The notes below the pieces were generated by a model, which saw only the letters and a list, made by a program, of their open reading frames with translations, had not been told where the DNA came from and did no database searches. The translations under genes were made by a program, and so were the position numbers. From assembly GCF_001552355.1 (NCBI RefSeq), contig NZ_BCRA01000068.1, positions 1 to 32,094 of the forward strand: DNA of 32,094 nt, in the 5' to 3' direction. Position 1 is the stretch's first letter. Each line of letters starts with the position of its first letter. This document shows positions 23,603 through 31,282 of this stretch, in pieces. The stretch is from Microbacterium resistens NBRC 103078. Its GTDB lineage: Bacteria > Actinomycetota > Actinomycetes > Actinomycetales > Microbacteriaceae.

Positions 23603-24504
23603 GCCTTCACCTCCACGGCCGTCGGAGACTCGGCCTCGCGCTCCCGCGCGGCGAGCGGGTCCAGCGCGTCGCGCAGCGAGTCCCCGATGAAGTTGAACGC
23701 CATCACGACCGTGAGGATCGCGAGGCCGGGGAACAGCCCCAGCCACCACGCCGAGGTGTTCTGCATCGCCGCGGCGATCATGGTCCCCCACTCCGGCGTC
23801 GGCGGCTGGGCGCCCAGGCCCAGGAAGGAGAGGCCCGACAGCAGCAGGATCGCGGTGCCGATGTCGAGCGAGGCGAGCACGAGGACGGGACCGGCGATGT
23901 TCGGCAGCACGTCGCGGATCAGGGAGCGCAGCGGCGAGGATCCCAGGAGACGGCCGGCGACGACGTAGTTCTGCGTGCGCAGGCCCAGCACCAGCGACCG
24001 CGTGATGCGGGCGTACGGCGGCCAGGCGACGATGATGCCGGCGATCACGGCGTTCATGATCGACGGCCCGAGGGAGGCCGCGATCACCATCGCGAGGATC
24101 ACCGTCGGGAACGCCATCACCATGTCGGTCAGGCGCATGAGGACCTCGTCGATCCATCCGCCCAGGTAGCCGGCGACGGCGCCGACGATGGTCCCGACGA
24201 CCATGGCGCAGACGACGAGCATGAGCGCGAGGGGGATGGTGGTCTGGGCTCCGGTGAGAAGACGCGAGAAGACGTCGCGACCGTTGGTGTCGGTGCCCAT
24301 CAGCGCGTCCGGACCCGGAGGCGACAGCCGGGGGAGGTCCTGGGCCAGCGGGTCGTGCGGCGCGATCACGGGTGCGAGGACGGCGACGATCAGCCAGCCC
24401 ACCGCGATCACGGTGCCGACGAGGGCCAGGGGCGTGCGCCAGGCGCGCGGGAGCAGCGGCCGGCGGCGCTTCGGCGCGATCTTCTCAGGGATGACGAGGT
24501 TCAC
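23599..24504 (-). CDS. peptide ABC transporter permease (OppC/DppC-like)
   Basis: 301 aa from GTG at 24504, which overlaps the upstream permease stop in GTGA. It has a cytoplasmic N-tail, a first transmembrane helix (about 25-48), then the typical extracytoplasmic segment ending LMGTDTNGRDVFSRLLTGAQ and five more helices. The EAA coupling motif is in the NYVVAGRLLGSSPLRSLIRDVLPN region. Near the C-terminus FLGLGAQPPTPEWGTMIA is a hallmark of OppC/DppC proteins. It pairs with the DppB-like permease to form the translocation channel. Confidence 0.94.
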   Translation of the reverse strand: MNLVIPEKIAPKRRRPLLPRAWRTPLALVGTVIAVGWLIVAVLAPVIAPHDPLAQDLPRLSPPGPDALMGTDTNGRDVFSRLLTGAQTTIPLALMLVVCAMVVGTIVGAVAGYLGGWIDEVLMRLTDMVMAFPTVILAMVIAASLGPSIMNAVIAGIIVAWPPYARITRSLVLGLRTQNYVVAGRLLGSSPLRSLIRDVLPNIAGPVLVLASLDIGTAILLLSGLSFLGLGAQPPTPEWGTMIAAAMQNTSAWWLGLFPGLAILTVVMAFNFIGDSLRDALDPLAAREREAESPTAVEVKA

Positions 24505-25568
24505 GACAGCCTCACCCGGGGGTCCAGGACGCCGTAGAGCACGTCGACGACGAGGTTGATGACGAGATAGATGACCCCGACGACGAGGCCGACGCCGGTG
24601 ACCGCGAGCAGGTCGAGGTTCTTCGACGCGTTGTAGGCGTAGGTGCCCAGTCCCGGCCAGGCGAACACGGCCTCCACGAGCACGGTTCCCGACAGGAGGC
24701 TTCCGAAGGCGATGCCGACGAGGGTCAGGATCGGGAGGGCGGCGCCGCGCAGGACGTAGCCGACGACCACGCGGCGGCCGGACAGGCCCTTCGCACGGGC
24801 GGCACGGGCGTAGTCCATGTCCAGCACCTCGAGCACCGAGGTCCGGACGAACCGGGTGAGGGTCGCGATCGTGAACAGGCTGAGGACGAGGACGGGAAGC
24901 GCCAGGTGGCTCGTCGCATCGAAGAACCCGACTGAGTCGCCGTTGAGGATGTAGTCGATCGTGTAGAACCCGGTGATCCGCGGCGGCGGCGTGATGGTGG
25001 GCGAGATGCGCCCCGAGCCGGACACCCAGTGCAGGTTCATGAAGAACAGCTGATAGGTGAGGATCGCCATCCAGAAGGTGGGGATGCTGAGGCCGATCAG
25101 GGTCACGACCCGGACCACCTGGTCGGTGACCTTGCCGCGGCGGTAGGCGGCGAGCGTCCCGAGCACCACCGCGACCGCCAGGCTGACGAGGATCGCGTAG
25201 AAGGCCACCTCCGCCGTCGCGGGAACGGCCTTCGCCAGGTCCTCCGAGACGGATCGGCCCGTGGTCATCGACGTGCCGAGATCGCCGCGCAGGAGGTTGC
25301 CCACGTAGAGGAAGAACCGCACCCACACCGGCTGGTCGAGACCGTACTTCTCCCGGAACGCCTCGACGGTGGCGGGGTTCGAGGAGGCGCCCTCCCCGAG
25401 CGCGGCGCGCACCGGGTCGCCGGGGACGACGACGGTGAGGGAGAAGGTGACCAGCACGATCCCGAACAGGAGGATCACGCTCGTCACGGCGCGGCGCGCG
25501 AGGAAGCGCAGCAGCGTGTGCTGCGCTCCGCGCACCGTGCGGGTGGCGATGGCTTCGGTCTGTGTCAC
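24501..25568 (-). CDS. peptide ABC transporter permease (OppB/DppB-like)
   Basis: 355 aa from GTG at 25568 (VTQTEAIATRTVRG); the open frame runs further upstream through a stem-loop and into the binding-protein gene and is not coding there. Six transmembrane helices are visible, with the DppB signatures LRFLARRAVTSVILLFGIVLVTF, VVPGDPVRAALG and GLDQPVWVRFFLYVGNLLRGDLGTS. The EAA loop is MDYARAARAKGLSGRRVVVGYVLRGAALP. A weak GGAAG lies 7-11 nt upstream of the start. A hairpin between the binding-protein stop and this start may lower its expression relative to the binding protein. Confidence 0.93.
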   Translation of the reverse strand: MTQTEAIATRTVRGAQHTLLRFLARRAVTSVILLFGIVLVTFSLTVVVPGDPVRAALGEGASSNPATVEAFREKYGLDQPVWVRFFLYVGNLLRGDLGTSMTTGRSVSEDLAKAVPATAEVAFYAILVSLAVAVVLGTLAAYRRGKVTDQVVRVVTLIGLSIPTFWMAILTYQLFFMNLHWVSGSGRISPTITPPPRITGFYTIDYILNGDSVGFFDATSHLALPVLVLSLFTIATLTRFVRTSVLEVLDMDYARAARAKGLSGRRVVVGYVLRGAALPILTLVGIAFGSLLSGTVLVEAVFAWPGLGTYAYNASKNLDLLAVTGVGLVVGVIYLVINLVVDVLYGVLDPRVRLS

Positions 25569-25605
25569 GGGGGGACTTCCGTCGGGCGGGCGGGCGAAGT
25601 GACGG

Positions 25606-25638
25606 CGCGGCGGGGACGACAGGCGCGTCCCCGCCGCG
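25606..25638 (-). promoter_or_regulatory. strong stem-loop between the substrate-binding and permease genes
   Basis: A 13-bp perfect GC stem (25606-25618 with 25626-25638; arm CGCGGCGGGGACG) encloses a 7-nt loop. It starts 4 nt after the binding-protein stop codon and precedes the DppB-like start by about 37 nt. Lack of a T tract argues against full termination. Such hairpins usually protect the upstream message or cause partial read-through, giving excess binding protein. Confidence 0.65.
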
Positions 25639-25642
25639 GCGC

Positions 25643-27235
25643 TCAGCCGGCGGGGTGCAGGGCGCGCAGGTCGAGCGTCCAGGTCACGTTGTACTCGAGC
25701 CCGGCGACCGTGTCGTCGCTCGCGACGTTGTTCCCGGGGACGATCAGCGGGACGAACGGACCGCTCTCCTGCATCGCCTCCGCGAAGGCGGTGAAGTCGG
25801 CGTCGCGCTCGTCGCTGCTCGTGGCGCTCTTGGCCGTGGCGACCAGTTCGGCGATCGGTGCGGAGGCCGACGCGGGCCATCCGGCCCGCAGGCCCACCTT
25901 CTCGCCCGGGCCGAACGGCAGGAACGAGGAGGAGTCGGCGTAGTCCGGGCCCCAGTACCAGAGCGAGAACGCCTCCTTGCCGGCGACGTACGGCTCGACC
26001 TCGGTGGCGAACGGCGCCGGGGCGAGCTCCACGCTGATGCCGACGGCCTTGAGCTGCTGCTGCACGCGCTCGGCGACCGGGGTGAACTCCACGCCGCCGA
26101 CCGGGTTGTCGTTCGGGAACTGCAACCTGACCGTCTCGCCGGCGTAGCCGGACTCCGCGAGCGCGGCCTTGGCCCGCTCCGCGTCCGGCTTCACGCCCTC
26201 CGCGAGCGCGCCGCCGAACATCGGCGGGATGACACCCGTGGCCTGGACGGATCCGGCCCCGGCCAGCTCCAGGAGCTTGTCGTAGTCCAGCGCGTAGCGG
26301 ACGGCCTCGGCGAACTTCGGGTTGGCCGTGACGCCGCCGACGGCCGGGTCCTGGTTGACCAGGAGGAACAGCGTCTCCGCGGACGGGACCGAGTCGACCA
26401 CGAACCCGTCGCCCAGGTCGGCGACCTGGTCTCCGGAGAGGTCCACGGCGACGTGCGAGTCGCCGCCCTTGAGGTTGGTGAGCTGGGTGGCCGACTCGGG
26501 GATGTTCCGGACGACGATCTTGTCGTAGGCGGCCTCATCCGGGCCGTCGTACTCCTCGTTCTTCACGAGCACGACCTGCGAGGTCAGATCCAGCGACTCC
26601 AGCGTGTACGGGCCGGAACCGGCGGAGGCGCCGTCGAGGTACTTCTGCGCGGCGTCGGAGGTGTCGGTCGTCCCGCCCTCCTTCTCGACGGCCTTCGCGT
26701 TCAGGATCGACAGCGACGGGTTCGTCACGATCGCCGGCAGCTGCAGCGACGGCGTCTCGGTCGTGAGCGTCACGGTCTTGTCGTCCACCTTGGTGACGGT
26801 GATGCCCGCCATCAGGAAGTTCGCCTTGGAGTCCGTCAGCCCCGCGACGCGCTCGAGCGAGAAGACCACGTCGTCCGCCGTGACCGGGGACCCGTCGGAG
26901 AAGGTGCGTCCGTCCTGGATCGTGAAGGTGAACTCCGTCGCGTCCTCGTTCTGCTCCATCGTCGCCAGCGACGGCTTGGGCGTGTGCGAGTCGGTGCCCT
27001 CGAAGGTGAGCAGCGTGTCGTACACCGCGTGGATGATCATGTTGCCGGTGGGCACGTAGTTGCGCCCCGGGTCGCCGGTCTCCAGGGAGAAGGCGGTGTC
27101 GACGACGAGGGTTCCCCCGCCGTCCGCGGACGAGTTCCCGCCGCCGTTCGCGGAGTTTCCTCCGGAGCATCCGGCCAGCGTCAGGGCGGCGGCCGCGAGC
27201 AGTGCGGCGGCGGCGCGGCGATGTGAACGAGCCAC
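25643..27235 (-). CDS. peptide ABC transporter substrate-binding lipoprotein (family 5)
   Basis: 530 aa; GTG start with AGGAGGAAC 4-6 nt upstream. Signal sequence RSHRRAAAALLAAAALTLAGC has a lipobox with lipid-carrying Cys near residue 23, then a Gly/Asn/Ser linker. The rest is a family 5 extracellular solute-binding protein: GNMIIHAVYDTLLTFEG, DGRTFSDGSPVTADDVVFSLER, ASAGSGPYTL, NPKFAEAVRYALDYDKL and WYWGPDYADSSSFLPFGPG. It captures peptides (or related solutes) outside the membrane and delivers them to the two permeases. First gene of the operon; a -10-like TATAGT at 27299-27294 gives a leader of about 50 nt. Confidence 0.94.
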   Translation of the reverse strand: MARSHRRAAAALLAAAALTLAGCSGGNSANGGGNSSADGGGTLVVDTAFSLETGDPGRNYVPTGNMIIHAVYDTLLTFEGTDSHTPKPSLATMEQNEDATEFTFTIQDGRTFSDGSPVTADDVVFSLERVAGLTDSKANFLMAGITVTKVDDKTVTLTTETPSLQLPAIVTNPSLSILNAKAVEKEGGTTDTSDAAQKYLDGASAGSGPYTLESLDLTSQVVLVKNEEYDGPDEAAYDKIVVRNIPESATQLTNLKGGDSHVAVDLSGDQVADLGDGFVVDSVPSAETLFLLVNQDPAVGGVTANPKFAEAVRYALDYDKLLELAGAGSVQATGVIPPMFGGALAEGVKPDAERAKAALAESGYAGETVRLQFPNDNPVGGVEFTPVAERVQQQLKAVGISVELAPAPFATEVEPYVAGKEAFSLWYWGPDYADSSSFLPFGPGEKVGLRAGWPASASAPIAELVATAKSATSSDERDADFTAFAEAMQESGPFVPLIVPGNNVASDDTVAGLEYNVTWTLDLRALHPAG

Positions 27236-27358
27236 GGGCGTTCCTCCTCAGTCACGGCTGGACGGGTCGGATTCTCGCCAGCCATTTTCCGGCACTATAT
27301 CCGAGGCATCGCGCCTATTTCGCGCAATCCATTGATGCGTTGGACCCCATGAGGCAAT
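27236..27358. promoter_or_regulatory. divergent promoter region of the importer operon and the Lrp/AsnC gene
   Basis: This 123-nt gap is clearly AT-richer than its surroundings. On the minus strand TATAGT (27299-27294) is a good -10 for the importer operon. The segment 27311-27325 (GCGC-CTATTTC-GCGC) has short inverted GCGC arms just upstream of it. On the plus strand GAGG (27351-27354) is the ribosome site of the regulator. A regulator encoded divergently usually binds such a gap; the exact Lrp site cannot be fixed by eye. Confidence 0.5.
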
Positions 27359-27943
27359 ATGTCCAGCATGAACGCCGATGATCACGCGTCGACTGGACGA
27401 TCCGCCGCCGCGATCGACGAAATCGGCTTCGACATCCTCCGGGTGCTCCGAGACAACGGTCGGATCTCGATCGCCGCCCTCGCTCAGGAGGTCGGGATCT
27501 CCCGGGCGAGCGCCTACTCGCGCGTCGAGGCGCTCACCCGCGCCGGCGTCATCTCGGGCTATTCGGCCCGGGTCGACACGGCGAAGGTCGGGCTCGGAGT
27601 GAGCGCGCTGGTCTTCTGCACCATCCAGCCGCAGAGCTGGCACTCGTTCCTCAGCTCCGTCGGCGAACTCCCCGACGTCGAGTCGGCCCGGGTGACGACC
27701 GGGGAGCACGACGTCATGCTGATCGTGCGCAGCGTCGACGTGGAGACGATGCAGTCGCTCGTGATCGGCACGATCGCCGCACTTCCGGAGGTGACCAAGC
27801 TCGAGACGGTGATCGTCCTCGGCGAGATCTTCCGCCGGCCCTACGTGCTGCCGACGGACATCCCCGCGCGCGAGCCGATCTCCGTGGAGACGGGCCTGAT
27901 GGGTTTCACCCGTACGGACCCGACGCGTCAGACCCGGGTCTGA
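27359..27943 (+). CDS. Lrp/AsnC family transcriptional regulator
   Basis: 194 aa from ATG at 27359 (GAGG 5 nt upstream); ATG at 27368 is an alternative. N-terminal winged/HTH domain: IDEIGFDILRVLRDNGRISIAALAQEVGISRASAYSRVEALTRAGVISGYSARVD (about 19-73). A ligand-binding RAM domain follows at about 80-160 (VSALVFCTIQPQ, VESARVTTGEHDVMLIVRSVD). A C-terminal extension of about 25 residues is longer than usual. These proteins sense amino acids or derivatives; divergence from the peptide importer suggests it controls that operon. Its stop lies in a hairpin shared with the convergent downstream gene. Confidence 0.92.
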   Translation: MSSMNADDHASTGRSAAAIDEIGFDILRVLRDNGRISIAALAQEVGISRASAYSRVEALTRAGVISGYSARVDTAKVGLGVSALVFCTIQPQSWHSFLSSVGELPDVESARVTTGEHDVMLIVRSVDVETMQSLVIGTIAALPEVTKLETVIVLGEIFRRPYVLPTDIPAREPISVETGLMGFTRTDPTRQTRV

Positions 27944-27959
27944 CGGATCAGGCGTCAGA
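27939..27959. terminator. stop-codon-containing hairpin between Lrp/AsnC and the convergent small gene
   Basis: TCTGACG (27939-27945) pairs exactly with CGTCAGA (27953-27959) around a 7-nt loop. The left arm contains the regulator's TGA (27941-27943), and the right arm contains the minus gene's stop (27957-27955). It has the same architecture as the hairpin at 17497-17516. Confidence 0.6.
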
Positions 27960-28296
27960 TCTGCCGGCAGACGCTGACGTGGTCGACGCCGTCGACCACG
28001 AAGTCCTCGACGAGGCGGATCCGTCCGTCCGCGTCGTGCTCGACGCGACTCACCGCGTCGCCGCGCACGACGGAGCCGTCGGACACGAGGGCGTGGGCGA
28101 ACGAGATCCGCACCTGGTCGTCGGCGAGCTCGCCCACGAAGCGTCCCTCGGTCACGGTGTCACCGGTGTATTCGCCCCAGACCAGCCGACCGTCCTGGTG
28201 GTAGTCGAAGGTGGTGGGCGACTCGGGGTCGACGGCGCTGGCCGTGGAGGAGACCATCGCGAAACGCAGCCCGTCGAGGGAGAGGGGGGAAGGCAT
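27955..28296 (-). CDS. small conserved hypothetical protein (often misannotated N-acetylglutamate synthase)
   Basis: 113 aa from ATG at 28296. Strand-rich sequence without signal peptide or membrane segment: FAMVSSTASAVDPESPTTFDYHQDGRLVWGEYTGDTVTEGRFVGELADDQVRISF and so on. The pattern resembles small soluble proteins that databases often call n-acetylglutamate synthase without support; a calycin-like barrel is likely. No catalytic residues can be named. CATACT lies exactly 7 nt before the ATG, suggesting a leaderless transcript. Confidence 0.82.
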   Translation of the reverse strand: MPSPLSLDGLRFAMVSSTASAVDPESPTTFDYHQDGRLVWGEYTGDTVTEGRFVGELADDQVRISFAHALVSDGSVVRGDAVSRVEHDADGRIRLVEDFVVDGVDHVSVCRQI

Positions 28297-28392
28297 GACG
28301 ACGAGTATGGCGGTCCGCGGACCCGATCCGCCAATCCGCACGCTTGACGGGTCGCCGCGGGTGCGGGAGCATCTCGGCCAGGAGGAGACGAT

Positions 28393-28953
28393 GTGACGAC
28401 CCCCGCGCGCGCACCCGGTCCGACGCCGTGGCGACGCCTCTGGCCGGCCGCGTCGGGCGTGCTCGTCGCGGCCGCGACGGCGTATGCGCTGACCGACGGT
28501 CGCGGTGCCGCGCCCGTGGTCGCCGCCTCCGGTCTCGTGTATCTCGCCGCCGCGGCGTCCGGACGGCGTGGCGCCGCCTGGGTCTCGTTCGCCGTCGCCT
28601 TCGTGCTCATCGCGATCGACAAGTTCACGGCGTTCGACGCGGTGCCCTGGCTGCTCGTGCTGGCCGGGGCCGTGCTCGTCGCCGGGCTCCTGCTCCGCCG
28701 CCGCGGACCGTGGTGGATGCTCCCGCTGCAGGCCGGCGCCATGGTCGCGTTCGGGGCGATCGCCGCCGTCGCCCTCGCACTTGATCCGCGGTGGGGCGGA
28801 CTGCTCGTCGCCGCAGGACTTGTCGCCCACGCCGCGTGGGACATCTGGCATCACCGGACGGACCGGGTCGTCGATCGCTCCTTCGCGGAGTTCTGCGCCG
28901 TGCTCGACGTCCTCGTAGCGATCGTCGTGGCCGTCGTCTCCCTGGTCCGCTGA
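28393..28953 (+). CDS. multi-pass membrane protein, function unknown
   Basis: 186 aa; GTG start at 28393 with GGAGGAG 5-6 nt upstream (the overlapping ATG at 28391 stops at once). Six hydrophobic segments are visible, e.g. AASGVLVAAATAYAL, APVVAASGLVYLAAAAS, WVSFAVAFVLIAID, WLLVLAGAVLVAGLLL and LDVLVAIVVAVVSLVR, with short basic loops. A histidine/aspartate-rich loop, AHAAWDIWHHRTDRVVDRSF, precedes the last helix and may bind metal. No family recognised. Confidence 0.82.
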   Translation: MTTPARAPGPTPWRRLWPAASGVLVAAATAYALTDGRGAAPVVAASGLVYLAAAASGRRGAAWVSFAVAFVLIAIDKFTAFDAVPWLLVLAGAVLVAGLLLRRRGPWWMLPLQAGAMVAFGAIAAVALALDPRWGGLLVAAGLVAHAAWDIWHHRTDRVVDRSFAEFCAVLDVLVAIVVAVVSLVR

Positions 28954-28973
28954 CGGATCCGCCGCCGCCTCGG

Positions 28974-29453
28974 TCAGGACGCGACGGCGGTCCGCTCGGC
29001 CTGGGCTCGGTCGAACTCCTCACGGGCGCGAGCGATCCGGTCCTGGTGCTCCTCGGTCCACACGACGAGGGACTGGACGGTGTCGTGGAGCGTTCGCCCC
29101 ATCGTCGTGAGCCGGTACTCGACCCGCGGGGGCACCTCCGGATAGATCGTGCGGTGGACGAGGCCGTCGCGCTCCAGGTTCCGAAGGGTGACCGTCAGCA
29201 TGCGCTTGCTGATCCCGGCGATCTCACGGCCGAGCTCCCCGAAGCGCATCGACTTCGCATCCAGGAGGGCGATCACCAGCAGCGACCACTTGTCGGCGAT
29301 GCGGTCGAGGATCTGCCGCACCTCGCAATCCTCCCGCGCATCCCACTGGAACGGGTCCCGATCGTCACGGCACTCGGCCGGGGCGGGCACCTCGAGGGAA
29401 CCCGGGTACGTGGAAGTGCCTTCTTGTGCCATGGATCCATGGTGACCGAACAT
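28974..29453 (-). CDS. HxlR-type winged-helix transcriptional regulator
   Basis: 159 aa from ATG at 29453; ATG at 29432 would remove seven residues. The HxlR core begins at DCEVRQILDRIADKWSLLVIALL, whose Cys43 is the position used for redox or electrophile sensing in several family members. It continues through MRFGELGREIAGISKRMLTVTLRNLERDGLVHRTIYPEVPPRVEYRLT. A perfect palindrome just upstream, overlapping TGTAAC 7 nt before the first ATG, suggests autorepression. The MFS exporter gene is divergent, the usual partner arrangement. Its stop and that of the convergent membrane protein gene also lie in a short inverted repeat. Confidence 0.92.
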   Translation of the reverse strand: MFGHHGSMAQEGTSTYPGSLEVPAPAECRDDRDPFQWDAREDCEVRQILDRIADKWSLLVIALLDAKSMRFGELGREIAGISKRMLTVTLRNLERDGLVHRTIYPEVPPRVEYRLTTMGRTLHDTVQSLVVWTEEHQDRIARAREEFDRAQAERTAVAS

Positions 29454-29459
29454 GGGCGA

Positions 29460-29476
29460 GGTTACAAGGAGTAACC
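29460..29476. promoter_or_regulatory. perfect palindrome, candidate HxlR operator for the divergent regulator/MFS pair
   Basis: GGTTAC (29460-29465) and GTAACC (29471-29476) are exact complements around AAGGA. The GTTAC/GTAAC half-sites resemble known HxlR-family operators. It overlaps the presumed -10 of the HxlR gene (TGTAAC, 29466-29461) and lies 30 nt before the MFS start. Nearby CCATGGATCCATGG (29429-29442) is a second perfect palindrome but lies at the HxlR start region and may be chance. Confidence 0.6.
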
Positions 29477-29506
29477 AGGATCCGATGAGTGACCGAGGAG
29501 CGAGCC

Positions 29507-30922
29507 GTGACCGACCTGAAGACCCCCACCGGATCCGCGCCCGTCACCCCACAAGGCTCCTGGGGAGTGCTCGCCGTCGTCACCGGCGCGCTGTTCCTGG
29601 AGGGCATCGACATCGCGATGCTCAACGTGGCCGTGCCGAGCATCGCGTCGGACATCGGTCTCGGCACGGGATCGGCGCACTGGGTCATCAGCGCGTACGT
29701 CCTCGCATATGGCGGATTCATGATCCTCGGCGGCCGGGTCGCGGACCTCCTCGGCCGGCGGCGGGTCTTCCTCGTCGCGCTCGGCGTGTTCGCCGCGTTC
29801 TCCCTTCTCGGCGGCCTCGCGCACGAATCGTGGGCGCTGATCCTCGTGCGCCTGGTGACGGGTGCGGCCGCCGGGTTCATGACCCCGGCCGGATTCAGCC
29901 TGCTGACCACCAGCTTCCCGGAGGGCCCGCGCCGTGGCAGAGCGCTGGCGATCTATGGCGCGATCGGCGCCGCCGGCTTCTATCTCGGAGTGGTCGCCGG
30001 AGGCGTGATCACCTCGTTCGGGTGGCGGTGGGTGTTCTTCGTCCCGGCGGTGATCGCCCTCGTGTTCCTCGTGGTCGGCTCGCGCACCGTGCCGCGCGGC
30101 GGCGGGGCGACCGCCACCGGGCGGGCGCGATTCGACGTCGGCGGCGCGGTGACCCTGACGGCCGCGATGATGTCGTTCATCTTCGGCGTCGTGACCGTGG
30201 GGGAGCATCCCGGCGATCCTGTCGGGCTGTCCGCGCTGGGATCGTCCGTGCTGCTGTTCGCCGCGTTCCTGGTGATCGAGCGGCGCGTGCCGGAGCCGCT
30301 CGTCCCCTCCGGGGTCTTCACTCAGGGCCGGCTCCCTTGGATGAGCGCCGTCGGGATGCTGTTCATGGGCGGATTCATGGCCTGGCAGTTCCTGCTCACC
30401 CTGTTCCTGCAGGAGCACCTGGGATGGGGGCCCCTCGAGACCGGCCTCGCCTTCGCGGCGATGATCGTGGAACTGCTCATCGCACCGTCGCTCACGCCGC
30501 GGATCGCCGCGCGGTGGGGAAACCTGCCGACCCTCGCGGCGGGACTCGTCGCCATGACGATCGCCTTCCTCCTCACCCTCCGTCTCGACGCCTCGTCCGG
30601 GTTCCTCGACCTGCTGCCGTCGCTTCTCCTGATCGGGGTCGCGTTCGCCCTGGTGTACGGGCCCCTCACCGCCGCCGCCGTGGAGGGGGTGGAGCCGGAT
30701 CGCCACGGCGTCGCCGGCGGGATCGTCTACACCGGGTTCCAGTTCGGGGCGGCGCTCGGCGTCTCGGTCGCCACCATCGTGCTCGCCGCCGGTGGCGGTT
30801 CCACCTCCGACGCCGACTACGCCCGGGCCCTGTGGGTGCCGTTCGTCGCGGTCGTGCTCTGCCTCGTGACCGCCGTCGCGTCCCGCGTCCGCCGCCCGGC
30901 CGGACAGAGCGTCGCCGGATAA
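29507..30922 (+). CDS. MFS transporter, drug:proton antiporter type (DHA2-like, 14 helices)
   Basis: 471 aa from GTG at 29507, chosen because GAGGAG lies 6 nt upstream; GTG at 29489 would add six residues. It starts with LKTPTGSAPVTPQGSWGVLAVVTGALFLEGIDIAMLNVAVPSIASD, the usual DHA2 opening. Motif A GGRVADLLGRRRVF is intact between helices 2 and 3, and motif C-like AAGFYLGVVAGGVI follows in helix 5. About 14 transmembrane helices fit the length. It likely exports a toxic compound using the proton gradient, under control of the divergent HxlR regulator. Confidence 0.93.
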   Translation: MTDLKTPTGSAPVTPQGSWGVLAVVTGALFLEGIDIAMLNVAVPSIASDIGLGTGSAHWVISAYVLAYGGFMILGGRVADLLGRRRVFLVALGVFAAFSLLGGLAHESWALILVRLVTGAAAGFMTPAGFSLLTTSFPEGPRRGRALAIYGAIGAAGFYLGVVAGGVITSFGWRWVFFVPAVIALVFLVVGSRTVPRGGGATATGRARFDVGGAVTLTAAMMSFIFGVVTVGEHPGDPVGLSALGSSVLLFAAFLVIERRVPEPLVPSGVFTQGRLPWMSAVGMLFMGGFMAWQFLLTLFLQEHLGWGPLETGLAFAAMIVELLIAPSLTPRIAARWGNLPTLAAGLVAMTIAFLLTLRLDASSGFLDLLPSLLLIGVAFALVYGPLTAAAVEGVEPDRHGVAGGIVYTGFQFGAALGVSVATIVLAAGGGSTSDADYARALWVPFVAVVLCLVTAVASRVRRPAGQSVAG

Positions 30923-30936
30923 GACCCCGATATGAA

Positions 30937-30969
30937 GAAGAGCGCCGTGCCCTCGGGCCGGCGCTCTTC
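30937..30969. terminator. bidirectional terminator between MFS gene and tRNA-Ala
   Basis: GAAGAGCGCCG (30937-30947) pairs exactly with CGGCGCTCTTC (30959-30969) around an 11-nt loop. It lies 14 nt after the MFS stop and just past the 3' end of tRNA-Ala, so it serves both converging units. Confidence 0.75.
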
Positions 30970-30975
30970 CACCTG

Positions 30976-31048
30976 TGGAGCCTAGGAGATTCGAACTCCT
31001 GACATCTTGCTTGCAAAGCAAGCGCTCTACCAACTGAGCTAAGGCCCC
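30976..31048 (-). tRNA. tRNA-Ala (anticodon TGC)
   Basis: The 5' strand GGGGCCT (31048-31042) pairs with AGGCTCC (30983-30977), including the G3:U70 pair that identifies alanine tRNA. The anticodon arm is CTTGC-TTTGCAA-GCAAG (anticodon TGC) and the T loop reads GTTCGAATC. CCA is not encoded. It follows tRNA-Ile on the same strand. Confidence 0.96.
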
Positions 31049-31088
31049 GAACGGGATCCGACGGATCCTGCGGGTGTTCAGTTGTGTG

Positions 31089-31165
31089 TGGTGGGGCTAC
31101 CAGGACTTGAACCTGGGACCTCTTCATTATCAGTGAAGCGCTCTAACCGCCTGAGCTATAGCCCC
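31089..31165 (-). tRNA. tRNA-Ile (anticodon GAT)
   Basis: The 5' strand GGGGCTA (31165-31159) pairs with TAGCCCC (31099-31093). The anticodon arm is CTTCA-CTGATAA-TGAAG (anticodon GAT), the T loop GTTCAAGTC, and CCA is encoded (31091-31089). tRNA-Ile then tRNA-Ala is the order found after gyrA in actinobacteria. Confidence 0.96.
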
Positions 31166-31179
31166 GCATCAACCTCCAA

Positions 31180-31208
31180 GACTTTACCGGATCCCGCCGC
31201 GATCACGA
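31180..31208 (-). promoter_or_regulatory. candidate promoter of the tRNA-Ile/tRNA-Ala unit
   Basis: On the minus strand TAAAGT sits about 17 nt before the mature 5' end of tRNA-Ile. TTCGTG lies 17 nt upstream of it as a weak -35. This is the expected arrangement for a short tRNA leader. Confidence 0.45.
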
Positions 31209-31228
31209 AATCGGCGCCGGTCGCCGCA

Positions 31229-31260
31229 GGCCCGGGGACGGAAGCCGTCGTCCCCGGGCC
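31229..31260 (-). terminator. terminator downstream of the DUF4097-like gene
   Basis: A 12-bp perfect GC stem, GGCCCGGGGACG (31229-31240) with its complement (31249-31260), and an 8-nt loop, 22 nt beyond the stop at 31283. No T tract follows, as is frequent in this GC-rich context. Confidence 0.7.
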
Positions 31261-31282
31261 GAACCGTCGCGCGCCGCCGCGG

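Noticed and set aside
29429..29442. CCATGGATCCATGG palindrome as a second operator
   Set aside because: It spans the alternative HxlR ATG codon region; short palindromes made of ATG/CAT and GGATCC occur by chance, and the GGTTAC palindrome is a better operator.
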